Source of the DNA: Ruminococcus sp.
GTDB lineage: Bacteria > Bacillota > Clostridia > Oscillospirales > Acutalibacteraceae
DNA: 64,000 nucleotides
Assembly (NCBI GenBank): GCA_017403985.1
Contig: JAFRDE010000041.1
Span: 1 to 64,000 of the forward strand
Direction: 5' to 3'
Shown one piece after another: positions 50,355-58,555 of this stretch (its first letter is position 1; each line of letters starts with the position of its first letter). The notes beneath the pieces are model-generated. The model did no database searches, was not told the origin of the DNA, and worked only from the letters and a program-made list of their open reading frames with translations. The position numbers and the translations under genes are program-made.

Positions 50355-51457
50355 TGTAACAGATCCTTTATATATTCAATAAAACTTCTCTTATTATTGT
50401 GATAATCAATGCTTTCGGAAGCTGTCAAAGGGGCTTGGGCGATAACTTTATCGTCTATCGTGTAAGATACCTTTCCGACGCTGTCCCCCGCTTGAACGGG
50501 TGCATAAAGAAACGCGGGCAGCATGATCTGTGTATTCACCTCGCCGTGTTCCTTCGGTACGACAGCTGATACATCCGCCGCATCCAGTAAAACGGAATCC
50601 TGTTCGCCTCCGACGACGTCGATCATGCGTTCATCCGTATGAAAGGTCTTCATCTCAAAATTTGCAAAACCGTAATCATACAGGGCGATATGATCGTCCC
50701 AGTCGTCGTGATCGTTCAGGGTTACGGCGATCAGGGTCAAGCCGCTGCGCCGTGCCGCCGAAACCAGCGTCCTGCCTGCTGCGTCCGTATAGCCGGTCTT
50801 GCCGCCGATACAGTCGTCATACATCCTTAGCAGCTTATTGTGGTTCGGATAGGTGATGAACTTGTCGGCAGGATAGATGAAATGTACTTCCATCGAGGTC
50901 TGCGACGTGATATAGGCGAAATCATCATTCTGCAGGGCGTACGCCATCAACAGCGCCATATCCCGCGCGGTAGAGTAATGATCCTCGTCATCCAGACCGC
51001 TGGGCGTCACAAAATGGGTATGCGACATCCCGATCTTTTGCGCTTTCTCATTCATCAGCGCGGCAAAATCCTCGATACTGCCGGCGATCGAAATCGCGGC
51101 TGCGTTCGCGGCGTCGTTGCCCGACTGCATCATCATGCCGACGGCGAGATCGTATAAGGTGACCTTCTCCCCTCTTTTGAGGTACATGGAGCTGCCCTCG
51201 GCAGTCATTTCATCGGTGAATTCGACAGTACGGTTATCATCAGCCGCCGCTTCCAGTGTCAGGAGCGTCGTCATGATCTTCGTCGTTGACGCGATCGGGA
51301 GCTCTTGATCGGCGTTATCCGAAAGCAATATTTCTCCGTTATCCGGACAATACAGAACATATGCCTCGGCGGAGGTGTTAACCTCAACGGCATTAATCGC
51401 CGGTACCGACAGAACAATTATGATAAGAATCAACGCCGTACAAAATAGCCTTTTCAT
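50342..51457 (-). CDS. dacF: D-Ala-D-Ala carboxypeptidase (DacF-like)
   Basis: Secreted, membrane-linked peptidoglycan DD-carboxypeptidase of family S11. A signal peptide (KRLFCTALILIIIVLSVPAI) precedes the triads STTK (nucleophile Ser), SGND and KTGYTDAAG, then the C-terminal PBP5-like beta domain. It has 371 residues from the ATG at 51457. In Bacillus the cognate dacB gene is followed by spmA, spmB and rluB; here rluB follows directly. Confidence 0.93.
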   Translation of the reverse strand: MKRLFCTALILIIIVLSVPAINAVEVNTSAEAYVLYCPDNGEILLSDNADQELPIASTTKIMTTLLTLEAAADDNRTVEFTDEMTAEGSSMYLKRGEKVTLYDLAVGMMMQSGNDAANAAAISIAGSIEDFAALMNEKAQKIGMSHTHFVTPSGLDDEDHYSTARDMALLMAYALQNDDFAYITSQTSMEVHFIYPADKFITYPNHNKLLRMYDDCIGGKTGYTDAAGRTLVSAARRSGLTLIAVTLNDHDDWDDHIALYDYGFANFEMKTFHTDERMIDVVGGEQDSVLLDAADVSAVVPKEHGEVNTQIMLPAFLYAPVQAGDSVGKVSYTIDDKVIAQAPLTASESIDYHNNKRSFIEYIKDLLHWHS

Positions 51458-51522
51458 ATCATCACCTGATGCAATATATGACGGCAAAAGATGAATTATG
51501 AAACGCAAACAGATACAGTCGG

Positions 51523-51570
51523 CAACCCTCCGGCTCCTGCGAAGCCACCTCCCTTAGAAAAGGGAGGCTA
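51523..51570. repeat. Family-2 repeat ending in the ytfJ stop codon
   Basis: CAACCCTCCGGCTCCTGCGAAGCC inner part (51523 onward) and outer hairpin CTCCCTTAGAAAAGGGAG, then GCTA. The TAG stop of ytfJ (51568-51570) is the element's terminal triplet. Confidence 0.7.
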
Positions 51571-51984
51571 TACGTCAAAGCTGTCGAGATCGTTTTCGAG
51601 GTCGGTCTTATCCTTTTTATCCTTCTTGATAAAGGAAGAGATCTTGTCGAACGCCTCGGGGATCATACCGACGATACGGTCGGCTGCGCCGTCGTACTTC
51701 TCGATCGGGATGAACTTCACGTTGCCCTTGCTGATGCTCAGGAAACCGACGGGCTGGATGGTCACGCCCGCTCCGGCGCCTCCGCCGAAGCAGTCGCGTG
51801 TATCCTTCTTGGTCGGCAGATCGGAACCGCCGGACGCAAAGCCGTAGGTGACCTTGGAAACAGGGATAATGGTGGTACCGTCAGGGGCGGTGATCGGATC
51901 GCCGATGATGGTATTGACGTCGATCAGTTCCTTGATTTTCTTCAGGGAAGTGTCCATAATACTGTTGATAGGATGATCGCTCAT
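51568..51984 (-). CDS. ytfJ: GerW/YtfJ-family sporulation protein
   Basis: 138-residue protein of the GerW (YtfJ) family, linked in Bacillus to spore germination. DGTTIIPVSKVTYGFASGGSD, GGGAGAGVTIQPVGFLSISKG and a Lys/Asp-rich tail are typical. It sits between the DUF2953 and dacF genes, as in spore formers. It supports descent from a sporulating lineage but does not prove sporulation. Confidence 0.92.
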   Translation of the reverse strand: MSDHPINSIMDTSLKKIKELIDVNTIIGDPITAPDGTTIIPVSKVTYGFASGGSDLPTKKDTRDCFGGGAGAGVTIQPVGFLSISKGNVKFIPIEKYDGAADRIVGMIPEAFDKISSFIKKDKKDKTDLENDLDSFDV

Positions 51985-52000
51985 ATTAACAACTCCTTTA

Positions 52001-52190
52001 TTAGTGACAAGTGGTCAGTGACCAGTGATCAGTTAATGTTTTAAATCTTCTCTGACGTTCAGCAGCTTGACAGCAGCCTTAATAGTAACCGGTGGCAAGT
52101 GACCGGTGATCAGTTGATATACAATTCCAAAAGGGAATCAATTACAGTTTGATTCTGACGATCAGCAGCTTGACTGCCGCCTTGATCGCC
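52001..52190. repeat. Diverged tandem duplication with a gene-tail remnant
   Basis: AGTGACAAGTGG...GATCAGTT (52003-52034) recurs as AGTAACCGGTGG...GATCAGTT (from 52084). Positions 52050-52083 copy the last ~34 nt-scale stretch of the DUF2953 gene (52154-52187) with a few mismatches. The unit is about 104 nt. Confidence 0.7.
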
Positions 52191-52774
52191 GCGGCTACAA
52201 CAAATATGACGCGCAGATACGCGTGTACGTCCGCGTAGACCTCGGTCGGTCTATCGGGATCGAACACCGGCTCGACAACGACGTTGTAGTCCCTGCACAC
52301 CATCACCTTTGAGATGACGTTCACCGCGGGATACAGCGCGGAGCATACTCTGCCGTAATTCACGGCTACGCTCGCGGCGTCCTCGCCGGACAGGGCGATG
52401 CCGACGTCGAGCTTTTTGATCACGATATGGGAGAAAATGCTTTTCAGCATGCCGCCAGCTATTTTAGCAACAGAAGTGAACAGCGAAATCAGTCCGCTGA
52501 GTCCCTTCTTTTCCTTGAGTTTGCTCAGATAGGACGGCTTTTTCTCCTTTTTCTTTTCTTCCTTCTTCGGTTTCTTTTCCTCAGGCTTTTTCTTTTCAGG
52601 CTTTTTCTTTTCGGGCTTCTTCTTTTCCTTTTGCGGAAGAAGCCGGATCTTCACAAAAAGCACCTTGACCGAGAGCGTCAGATCTTCCGCGTACTGCGCG
52701 AACACCTGTACTCTGATCATCATGATCAGAAAAAGCAGGAGCAAGATACCGAGTATAATATATAACGCAACCAA
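52142..52774 (-). CDS. DUF2953 (YtfI-like) membrane protein
   Basis: 210 residues: an N-terminal helix (VALYIILGILLLLFLIMMI), a long Lys/Glu/Pro repeat linker (KKPEKKKPEKKKPEEKK) and a DUF2953 domain with a hydrophobic C-terminus. It is associated with ytfJ in sporulating Firmicutes; function is unknown. A TTG start (52774) lies 3 nt after the scpB stop with GAAGG upstream; start confidence is moderate. Confidence 0.85.
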   Translation of the reverse strand: MVALYIILGILLLLFLIMMIRVQVFAQYAEDLTLSVKVLFVKIRLLPQKEKKKPEKKKPEKKKPEEKKPKKEEKKKEKKPSYLSKLKEKKGLSGLISLFTSVAKIAGGMLKSIFSHIVIKKLDVGIALSGEDAASVAVNYGRVCSALYPAVNVISKVMVCRDYNVVVEPVFDPDRPTEVYADVHAYLRVIFVVAAAIKAAVKLLIVRIKL

Positions 52775-52777
52775 CTT

Positions 52778-53431
52778 TTACGTACCTTCTACCGCTTCGG
52801 TGACGATTTCCTCGACCGTTCCGGTCACGGTACCGTCGTCGGATGATTCGGTCGATTCGGTTTCTTTTTCGCCGTCGTTCTCAAAGATACTGAGCTGTTT
52901 GCCTCTGCCGCCCTTGTCCTCATCCTTCGGGATGGGAGGCAGCTCGTCCAGCGAACGGATGGAAAAACAGCGCAGGAAATGGTCGGTGGTGCCGTACAGC
53001 AGCGGTCTGCCGGGCAGCTCCAGACGTCCCTTTTCCTCAATCAGACCCTTCGTCGTCAGGGAACCGATGACGCCGGAGCAATCCACGCCTCTGACCTGTT
53101 CGACAAAGCTCTTGGTAACGGGCTGGTTATAGGCGATAACGGCAAGCACCTCCATCGCCGCCTGTGACAGCGGGATGTTGCGCCTGAGATCCATTGCCTT
53201 ACGCACCTGCGGCGCGTATTCTTTGACGGATACCATCTGGAAACTGTTATTCAGACGGATAATCGTGATGCCGCGGTCCATTTCGGCGTATTCATCCATC
53301 AGGATGTTCAGCTGTGTTTCCACGGCGCTTTCGGGTAATTTCAAGGTTTCAGCCAATCTTTTGATATCTACGGGATCGCCCGCCGCAAAAAGTATTGCCT
53401 CTATCGAGGACCGATATTCTTTTTCTGTCAA
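52778..53431 (-). CDS. scpB: Condensin subunit ScpB
   Basis: Kleisin-interacting winged-helix subunit of the SMC-ScpAB chromosome condensin. SSIEAILFAAGDPVDIKRLAE, LSQAAMEVLAVIAYNQPVTKSFVEQVRGVD and RLELPGRPLLYGTTDHFL are strong ScpB signatures. It has 217 residues with an acidic tail, from TTG at 53431 behind GGAGGGG. A family-2 repeat separates it from scpA. Confidence 0.95.
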   Translation of the reverse strand: MTEKEYRSSIEAILFAAGDPVDIKRLAETLKLPESAVETQLNILMDEYAEMDRGITIIRLNNSFQMVSVKEYAPQVRKAMDLRRNIPLSQAAMEVLAVIAYNQPVTKSFVEQVRGVDCSGVIGSLTTKGLIEEKGRLELPGRPLLYGTTDHFLRCFSIRSLDELPPIPKDEDKGGRGKQLSIFENDGEKETESTESSDDGTVTGTVEEIVTEAVEGT

Positions 53432-53473
53432 AGCAACCCCTCCAAATAATTGAATATAGTTTCTCGCTTTACT

Positions 53474-53535
53474 CGATCAAATCATACAATCCCTCAGTCA
53501 CTCCGTGACAGCTCCCTTTACCAAAGGGAGCCTAT
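53474..53535. repeat. Family-2 palindromic repeat between scpA and scpB
   Basis: Best intergenic copy: TCGATCAAATCATACAATCC, inner hairpin GTCAC-TCC-GTGAC, outer hairpin CTCCCTTT-ACC-AAAGGGAG, then CCTA. It shares its first 24 nt and outer hairpin with the copy inside rnmV. Confidence 0.9.
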
Positions 53536-53541
53536 GGGATA

Positions 53542-54315
53542 TCATTTTTCTATCATGCTGACGGTAGCGCTGTCGCCCTCGCCCTCGATGCGGATGCGCT
53601 TGCCTTTGACAAGCTCCAGCACCGCCAAAAAGGTGGCGACAAGCTCGCTTCTGCCGTTGCTGGAAACGAACAACTCGCGGTAAGTCACGGTCCTGCCGTG
53701 CCACAGGCGGCGCATCACATGAATGATACGCGACGACACGGACACGATCTTCCTGCTGACGATGCCCTCAAAGGCGGAGCGGTCAGGCGGGAGTCGGCGC
53801 TGACCGCGTCCGACAGCACTGACATACGCCGCGGAAATATCCATAGGATCGTGGATACGGTTATAGGTCAGATCGAAGTCGACCTCGGACGGCTCCTTGG
53901 TAAAGGTGTCGAAGTCGACCATCGGCGCGAGCATCCGCGCGATCTCACGGCACTGCTGATACTCGATCAGCTGTCCGGTCAGCTCTTTCTTCAGATCCTC
54001 CGCCTCGTCCTCGTACTTCGGCAGAAGCATCGCGGACTTGATATACACCAGCCGCGAAGCCATCTCGAGGAACTCGGACGCGATATCCATCTCATTCTCG
54101 CGCATGAGCTCGATCTGTTCCATATACTGCTCAAGGAGCTCAGCGATCGGGATATCGTAGATATCGATCTTATTCTTGATGACCAGCGTCAACAGCAGGT
54201 CGAGCGGTCCTTCGAAAACGTCGAAATGATAGGTGAACTGCTGTTCGCCGACCTGTATCGTTGCCGCGTCGGAGGGCAGTATGGTGATCTGACTATTCTG
54301 TTGTTCAGGCATCAT
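53542..54315 (-). CDS. scpA: Condensin kleisin subunit ScpA
   Basis: Kleisin that bridges SMC heads. FDVFEGPLDLLLTLVIKNKIDIYDIPI at the N-terminus, SEFLEMASRLVYIKSAMLLP, and the C-terminal winged helix (RSELVATFLAVLELVKGKRI) are typical. It has 257 residues behind AGGAGGG. It is the second gene of the M50-scpA-scpB unit. Confidence 0.96.
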   Translation of the reverse strand: MMPEQQNSQITILPSDAATIQVGEQQFTYHFDVFEGPLDLLLTLVIKNKIDIYDIPIAELLEQYMEQIELMRENEMDIASEFLEMASRLVYIKSAMLLPKYEDEAEDLKKELTGQLIEYQQCREIARMLAPMVDFDTFTKEPSEVDFDLTYNRIHDPMDISAAYVSAVGRGQRRLPPDRSAFEGIVSRKIVSVSSRIIHVMRRLWHGRTVTYRELFVSSNGRSELVATFLAVLELVKGKRIRIEGEGDSATVSMIEK

Positions 54316-54328
54316 AAACCCTCCTTTT

Positions 54329-54360
54329 TAGTGATCAGTGACCAGTGGTTAGTGATCAGT
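54329..54360. repeat. GTGATCAGTGACCAGTG-type repeat
   Basis: AGTGATCAGTGACCAGTGG with TTAGTGATCAGT following, in the gap between scpA and the M50 gene; the same motif occurs at 52003-52034. Confidence 0.6.
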
Positions 54361-54371
54361 AAGATGCACTA

Positions 54372-55058
54372 TTATTTAAAGAAAGAGAACGGCAGCGCGG
54401 TGAGCCAGTTCACGAACTTCAGCACATAACCGCTCAAAAAGCTCAGCGGTATGCTCAGCACGCCCAGCCACAGCATGGCGATCAGGATGATGGAAATGAT
54501 CTGCTGATACTTATAGAACCACATGACCGCTTTATCCGGCAGGAAGATGAACAGGATCTTGGAGCCGTCGAGCGGCGGGATCGGGAGCAGGTTGAAAACA
54601 GCTAAGCTGACGTTGATCGACACATAATAGGATAAGAACAGATAAACGTAGTAGCCGAATCCCTGTCCCGCGAAGAATGACGGCGCAAAGGTCGCGATAG
54701 CCTGAAAGATCAGTCCGCCCGCGATGGCGGCGACGATATTGGCGACGGGTCCCATCAGCGCGACGATGCCCATATAGAGCTTGGGCTTTTTGAAGTTGCG
54801 CGCGTCGACGGGAACGGGCTTTGCCCAGCCGAAGCCGAACAGCAGCAGCGCCAAAGCGCCGAACGGATCGACGTGCGCCAGCGGGTTCAGCGTCAGTCTG
54901 CCGCGGTATTGGATGGACGTATCGCCCAACTTGTACGCGGTAAAGGCGTGCGCCCATTCATGGAACGGCAATATGATAAAGATGATCAGCAGGATCGCGA
55001 ACACTTCGGCGAGCGCCGAATAAAAATCGAGCTTGCCCGATAATAACGAAATCAACAT
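54372..55058 (-). CDS. Site-2 protease family (M50) membrane peptidase
   Basis: Intramembrane zinc protease, 228 residues, five or so helices. HEWAH gives two His and the Glu, and NLLPIPPLDGSKIL gives the Asp ligand. This YwhC/M50B subgroup is commonly upstream of scpAB; its substrate is unknown. The ATG at 55058 follows GGGTGA. The leader contains a hairpin (55074-55097). Confidence 0.93.
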   Translation of the reverse strand: MLISLLSGKLDFYSALAEVFAILLIIFIILPFHEWAHAFTAYKLGDTSIQYRGRLTLNPLAHVDPFGALALLLFGFGWAKPVPVDARNFKKPKLYMGIVALMGPVANIVAAIAGGLIFQAIATFAPSFFAGQGFGYYVYLFLSYYVSINVSLAVFNLLPIPPLDGSKILFIFLPDKAVMWFYKYQQIISIILIAMLWLGVLSIPLSFLSGYVLKFVNWLTALPFSFFK

Positions 55059-55073
55059 AATATCACCCGAAAG

Positions 55074-55097
55074 ACGGTTATCAGGTCGGATAACCGT
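55074..55097. promoter_or_regulatory. Hairpin in the M50 gene leader
   Basis: ACGGTTATC-AGGTCG-GATAACCGT, a 9-bp perfect stem between the promoter and ribosome site. It could be an operator or an RNA stem; no factor is assigned. Confidence 0.5.
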
Positions 55098-55121
55098 AAT
55101 TGACATATCAATACAGAGTAT

Positions 55122-55150
55122 AGTATACTATAAACCGTCAAAAATAGCAA
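55122..55150 (-). promoter_or_regulatory. Promoter of the M50-scpA-scpB operon
   Basis: Minus strand TTGCTA (55145-55150), 17 nt, TATACT (55122-55127). Confidence 0.55.
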
Positions 55151-55184
55151 GTTGAAAAAGATGAAATAAATTTTGCAAAAACTA

Positions 55185-55213
55185 TTGATTTTTTGATAAG
55201 ATTCTGCTATTAT
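55185..55213 (+). promoter_or_regulatory. Promoter of rpmB
   Basis: TTGATT (55185-55190), 17 nt, TATTAT (55208-55213) with extended TGC. Confidence 0.65.
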
Positions 55214-55259
55214 ATACGAGTTAATGCATGTATTAATTTTTCAAAGGAGGTGTACAAGC

Positions 55260-55448
55260 ATGGCAAAATGTGATTTTTGCGGCAAGGATGTTAAATTCGG
55301 CATCAAGGTCTCTCACTCACACAGACGTTCCAACAGAACATTCAAGCCTAACGTTCAGAGAGTAAAGGCTATTGTTGACGGCACTCCTAAACGAGTACAC
55401 GCTTGCACCCGTTGCTTACGTTCAGGTAAGGTAACAAGAGCGGTATAA
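55260..55448 (+). CDS. rpmB: Ribosomal protein L28 (bL28)
   Basis: 62-residue large-subunit protein. AKCDFCGKDVKFGIKVSHSH shows the zinc-type CxxC at the start; the second pair is in HACTRCLRSGKV, so this is the C+ (zinc-binding) form. AAAGGAGG lies 9 nt before the ATG at 55260. It is monocistronic with two terminators downstream. Confidence 0.97.
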   Translation: MAKCDFCGKDVKFGIKVSHSHRRSNRTFKPNVQRVKAIVDGTPKRVHACTRCLRSGKVTRAV

Positions 55449-55460
55449 TCAACAGCAAAC

Positions 55461-55486
55461 GACCCCCGAGGAAACTCGGGGGTTTA
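55461..55486 (+). terminator. Terminator of rpmB
   Basis: ACCCCCGAG-GAAA-CTCGGGGGTTTATTG. Confidence 0.92.
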
Positions 55487-55503
55487 TTGTTTGATATGAC
55501 TGA

Positions 55504-55532
55504 GGGCGGCAAATTTCCGTGCCGCCCTTTTT
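55504..55532. terminator. Second terminator, rpmB/dockerin gene
   Basis: GGGCGGC-AAATTTCCGT-GCCGCCC followed by TTTTTT; it can also act on the minus strand. Confidence 0.85.
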
Positions 55533-55576
55533 TACTTCTATTCCCTATTCAACGATATCTGATAAACTTCTTTGGT

Positions 55577-55612
55577 TGAGATTGCCACAGGGCTAAAGCC
55601 ATTCGCAATGAC
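55577..55612. repeat. Palindromic intergenic repeat, family 1
   Basis: TTGAGATTGCCACAGGGCTAAAGCC...TCGCAATGAC, 10 nt past the stop of the repeat/dockerin gene. Confidence 0.7.
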
Positions 55613-55621
55613 AATTTATAA

Positions 55622-58396
55622 TCAATCCGTCCACAGCGATTTCTGCTCGTTGGCGTGCTGGAAGATCGCTTTCGCGTCGGCGGAATTGATTTTGTTCTTC
55701 GGACTCGCGACGTCAGCGCATTTCTTTTTGTACTCATCAGTAATGAGCTTCTGCTCGTTGCCATGCTGGAACGCAGCCTTTGCGTCGGCGGCATTGACCT
55801 TGCCGTTATTATCGGCGTCACCGATCGGACAGATCTTGACGTCCTGTGTCGTGTTGCCGGATATGGTGACGTTATAGTCCCGAGCAACGTGATTTTTCTT
55901 ACTCACGCGCAGAGTGTAGCCGCCGGATGCGATGTTGACGAGGGTATAGTTCACGTTGTTGCCCTTTACGCTCGTGCTGTACTTGACGCTGCCGCTCTGC
56001 AGCAGTTCAACCGTAATGTTGCCGTTAGTGTCCAAAAAGCTCGTGATACTGCCGCTGAGCGTATACTTCTGCGAAGGAGGCTCCGCGGTCGCAGGGAAAG
56101 TATACTCGATATAACGGTGAGCGGAATTGGAAGCCGCGACTTTGACCGTACCGGTCTTGCCGTTGACGGTGCCGGTCACATTATCAGTAAACTCACAGAA
56201 TTCATCGGCAGGCTTGAGCAAGACATAGACCGTATACTGTTTTCCGGCTTTGAAGTTACCGGATGAACCGTCTGTCGGTATGTAAAAGTTATCGTCGTAC
56301 CCCCACTCTACGCCGTTTTTCCACATGATATTATTGGTTTCGGTTTTGACCACATAACCCGACCCGGACGGAACCGTCGCGCTGAATACCGGCGCCTGTC
56401 CCGCAACGGGCGCCGTGACGGACACGGCGACATTACTCACGATCGTGCGGCTCTTACAGGTATAGGTATACTCGACCCATACCATATCGCTGTCGACACG
56501 GCCGACAGACCCCGCGTGACCGTTGAGTGTACCGGTCAGACCTGAGGTCACGAATCTGTAAACATTGCTGGTGCGCGACAGATAGACACGCACCGTATAA
56601 CGCTTGCCGGATTCAAAACGCTCCGAGGACTCCATTGACCTTGCTGCGCTTTCGTTGCGCCAATGGATACCGTACTTCGTCGTTGAACCCACATTGTAAG
56701 AGGTATTGACCACATAGCCCTTCCCCCCGGGAGTGGTTGCGTAATAGGCAGGCTGCGTATCGGGAAGCGGCACAAAAACGTCGGCAACATTGACGGAGTC
56801 GATGTAGGTAGGATACTTCGCGGTAAAGGTGTAGGAAAGTCCGATGTTGGGCGTCGAACCGCTGTAGTGTGTAACCGCAGCGCTGTTTCCGTTGATTGTT
56901 CCGGTTACGTTCGGGTGAAAAGTATAATCATCGGTGTTTGTGACGATCAGAGAGATCTTGACGCTGTAGCGTTTGCCTATGACGAACTTATCGGATTCGG
57001 TCATGACTTTTCCGTCCGTCTCATTCTTCCAGATCATACCTTTGATCCAGTTTCCGCTCGTCAGCGGTTCGATCCGAAAGACCGAGCCGGTGGGTAACGA
57101 TGCGGAAAAGACAGGGCTCTGGCCGTCGATCGGCTCGTTCACTTCAGTAACCTTTACAATGGATATACCGTAAACAGCGGTGAATTCATACTCTACGGTG
57201 AGGTAGCCGGATCTATCATAACCGTACATTCCATAAACACCGGCGGTTTTGCCGTTGACTTTCCCGGTAACGCCGGATTCCGGAAACTCATATCCTGAAT
57301 TCGCTTTCACAAGAACAGAGACACGGTATTTATGATCTTTGATGAATTTAACGGTACCGCTTGTCGCAACAACAGAACCCGCTGTCATATCGTACCATTC
57401 CACACCGTTTTTATAATAAGATGTATTTAATGACGTATCAACGTCGTACCCTGAAGCGGATTCGGTCGCCGTAAAGGACGGAGCCTCGGCGGCAAGGGGA
57501 GCGGTCACAGTGACAGAGATCGAATTGATCTTCTCATTCTCACAGGTAAATTGGTATTTCAGACTGATATTTCGGTCGGCGTTATCGGGATCGCTAAAAT
57601 CCCCGACGGTCGCGGTACTGCTGTTGATCTTACCGGTGATGGAAGAGGTCGTCTTATAGAACGAATAACCTGTTTTCGGCACCAGAGAAACCGTGACGGT
57701 ATATTGATGTCCGCTGACAAATTTGACCGGATCGGAAGCATTGATAGAGGATCCGGCGGTATCATCGTACCAGCGTACGCCGTCCTTATAAGAAACACCG
57801 TCATAATCCTCCACTTCATATCCCGCGTTAGTATCGGGTATCCACGCGGAATAAGACGGATACTCGCCGGGAACGGGTCTCGCAATGCTCGCCTGCACCG
57901 ACTTCAACCCGGTATCGGCAATTTTGGTAAAGGTCTTAATTACCTGAATACGGTAGGACGGAGAATAACCGGAAACGGAATATGCCGAGGCTGAGCTGCC
58001 GTTGACCTTAACGGTCACACCGGGAGAGGAACCGGATGTCTCAAACTGATAACCGCTGCTCGGTACAAGCTCCAGCGTGAGCGTATAGTTGAAGCCCGCA
58101 CGGAAAATGTCCTTAGAAGCGTCCATCGCAACGGAGGATCCTGTTTCCCAAGAAGACCACCTCACAGACACGATAGAGTAGGTATTATTACCGGGACTCA
58201 CGTTAAAATCAGGATGTTTGCCGGCATAAGGCGCCGTCGCTACGATATTGACGGTGCTGATCGTTGTCGCGCCGGTATCGGCAGCGTCGGCTTCAGCGGC
58301 GGTATCCGCAACGTCCGCTTCAAGGGCAAATGCAGAAGTCGGTAACGCGCATATCAGCATAAAAAACGCTAATAGGACGGATATGGTTCGTTTCAT
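55622..58396 (-). CDS. Secreted six-repeat protein with C-terminal dockerin
   Basis: 924 residues. A signal peptide (KRTISVLLAFFMLICALPTS) precedes six tandem ~120-residue repeats, each opening like VSVTAPVAGQAPVFSATVPS, with W/Y-x-[KR]-[ND]-[GE] and 'Y-x-V-x-[VL]-x-L' strands and ending near Y-x-F-T. A carboxypeptidase-regulatory-like domain (YTLSGSITSFLD, then ASGGYTLRVSKKNH) and a dockerin follow: GDADNNGKVNAADAKAAFQH, then a second half ASPKNKINSADAKAIFQH with a lengthened loop. It probably sits on a cohesin scaffold and binds carbohydrate or cell wall; no catalytic motif is seen. The ATG at 58396 is 7 nt after AGGAGG. Confidence 0.8.
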   Translation of the reverse strand: MKRTISVLLAFFMLICALPTSAFALEADVADTAAEADAADTGATTISTVNIVATAPYAGKHPDFNVSPGNNTYSIVSVRWSSWETGSSVAMDASKDIFRAGFNYTLTLELVPSSGYQFETSGSSPGVTVKVNGSSASAYSVSGYSPSYRIQVIKTFTKIADTGLKSVQASIARPVPGEYPSYSAWIPDTNAGYEVEDYDGVSYKDGVRWYDDTAGSSINASDPVKFVSGHQYTVTVSLVPKTGYSFYKTTSSITGKINSSTATVGDFSDPDNADRNISLKYQFTCENEKINSISVTVTAPLAAEAPSFTATESASGYDVDTSLNTSYYKNGVEWYDMTAGSVVATSGTVKFIKDHKYRVSVLVKANSGYEFPESGVTGKVNGKTAGVYGMYGYDRSGYLTVEYEFTAVYGISIVKVTEVNEPIDGQSPVFSASLPTGSVFRIEPLTSGNWIKGMIWKNETDGKVMTESDKFVIGKRYSVKISLIVTNTDDYTFHPNVTGTINGNSAAVTHYSGSTPNIGLSYTFTAKYPTYIDSVNVADVFVPLPDTQPAYYATTPGGKGYVVNTSYNVGSTTKYGIHWRNESAARSMESSERFESGKRYTVRVYLSRTSNVYRFVTSGLTGTLNGHAGSVGRVDSDMVWVEYTYTCKSRTIVSNVAVSVTAPVAGQAPVFSATVPSGSGYVVKTETNNIMWKNGVEWGYDDNFYIPTDGSSGNFKAGKQYTVYVLLKPADEFCEFTDNVTGTVNGKTGTVKVAASNSAHRYIEYTFPATAEPPSQKYTLSGSITSFLDTNGNITVELLQSGSVKYSTSVKGNNVNYTLVNIASGGYTLRVSKKNHVARDYNVTISGNTTQDVKICPIGDADNNGKVNAADAKAAFQHGNEQKLITDEYKKKCADVASPKNKINSADAKAIFQHANEQKSLWTD

Positions 58397-58505
58397 GATC
58401 ATTCCTCCTTGATAAGATAATGATTCCCGCTACTTAAATTATATCATATATACAGCCGTGACACAATCCAAAAAACGAACGGTCAATTTAGTCATAATTC
58501 ACAAC

Positions 58506-58539
58506 AAAAAGGCTCCCTCTGTCAATGACAAAAGAAGCC
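58506..58539 (-). terminator. Terminator of alaS
   Basis: Minus strand GGCTTC...TGTCATTGACA...GGGAGCC then TTTTTG, 17 nt past the alaS stop. Confidence 0.7.
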
Positions 58540-58555
58540 AAAATAGAATATATGA

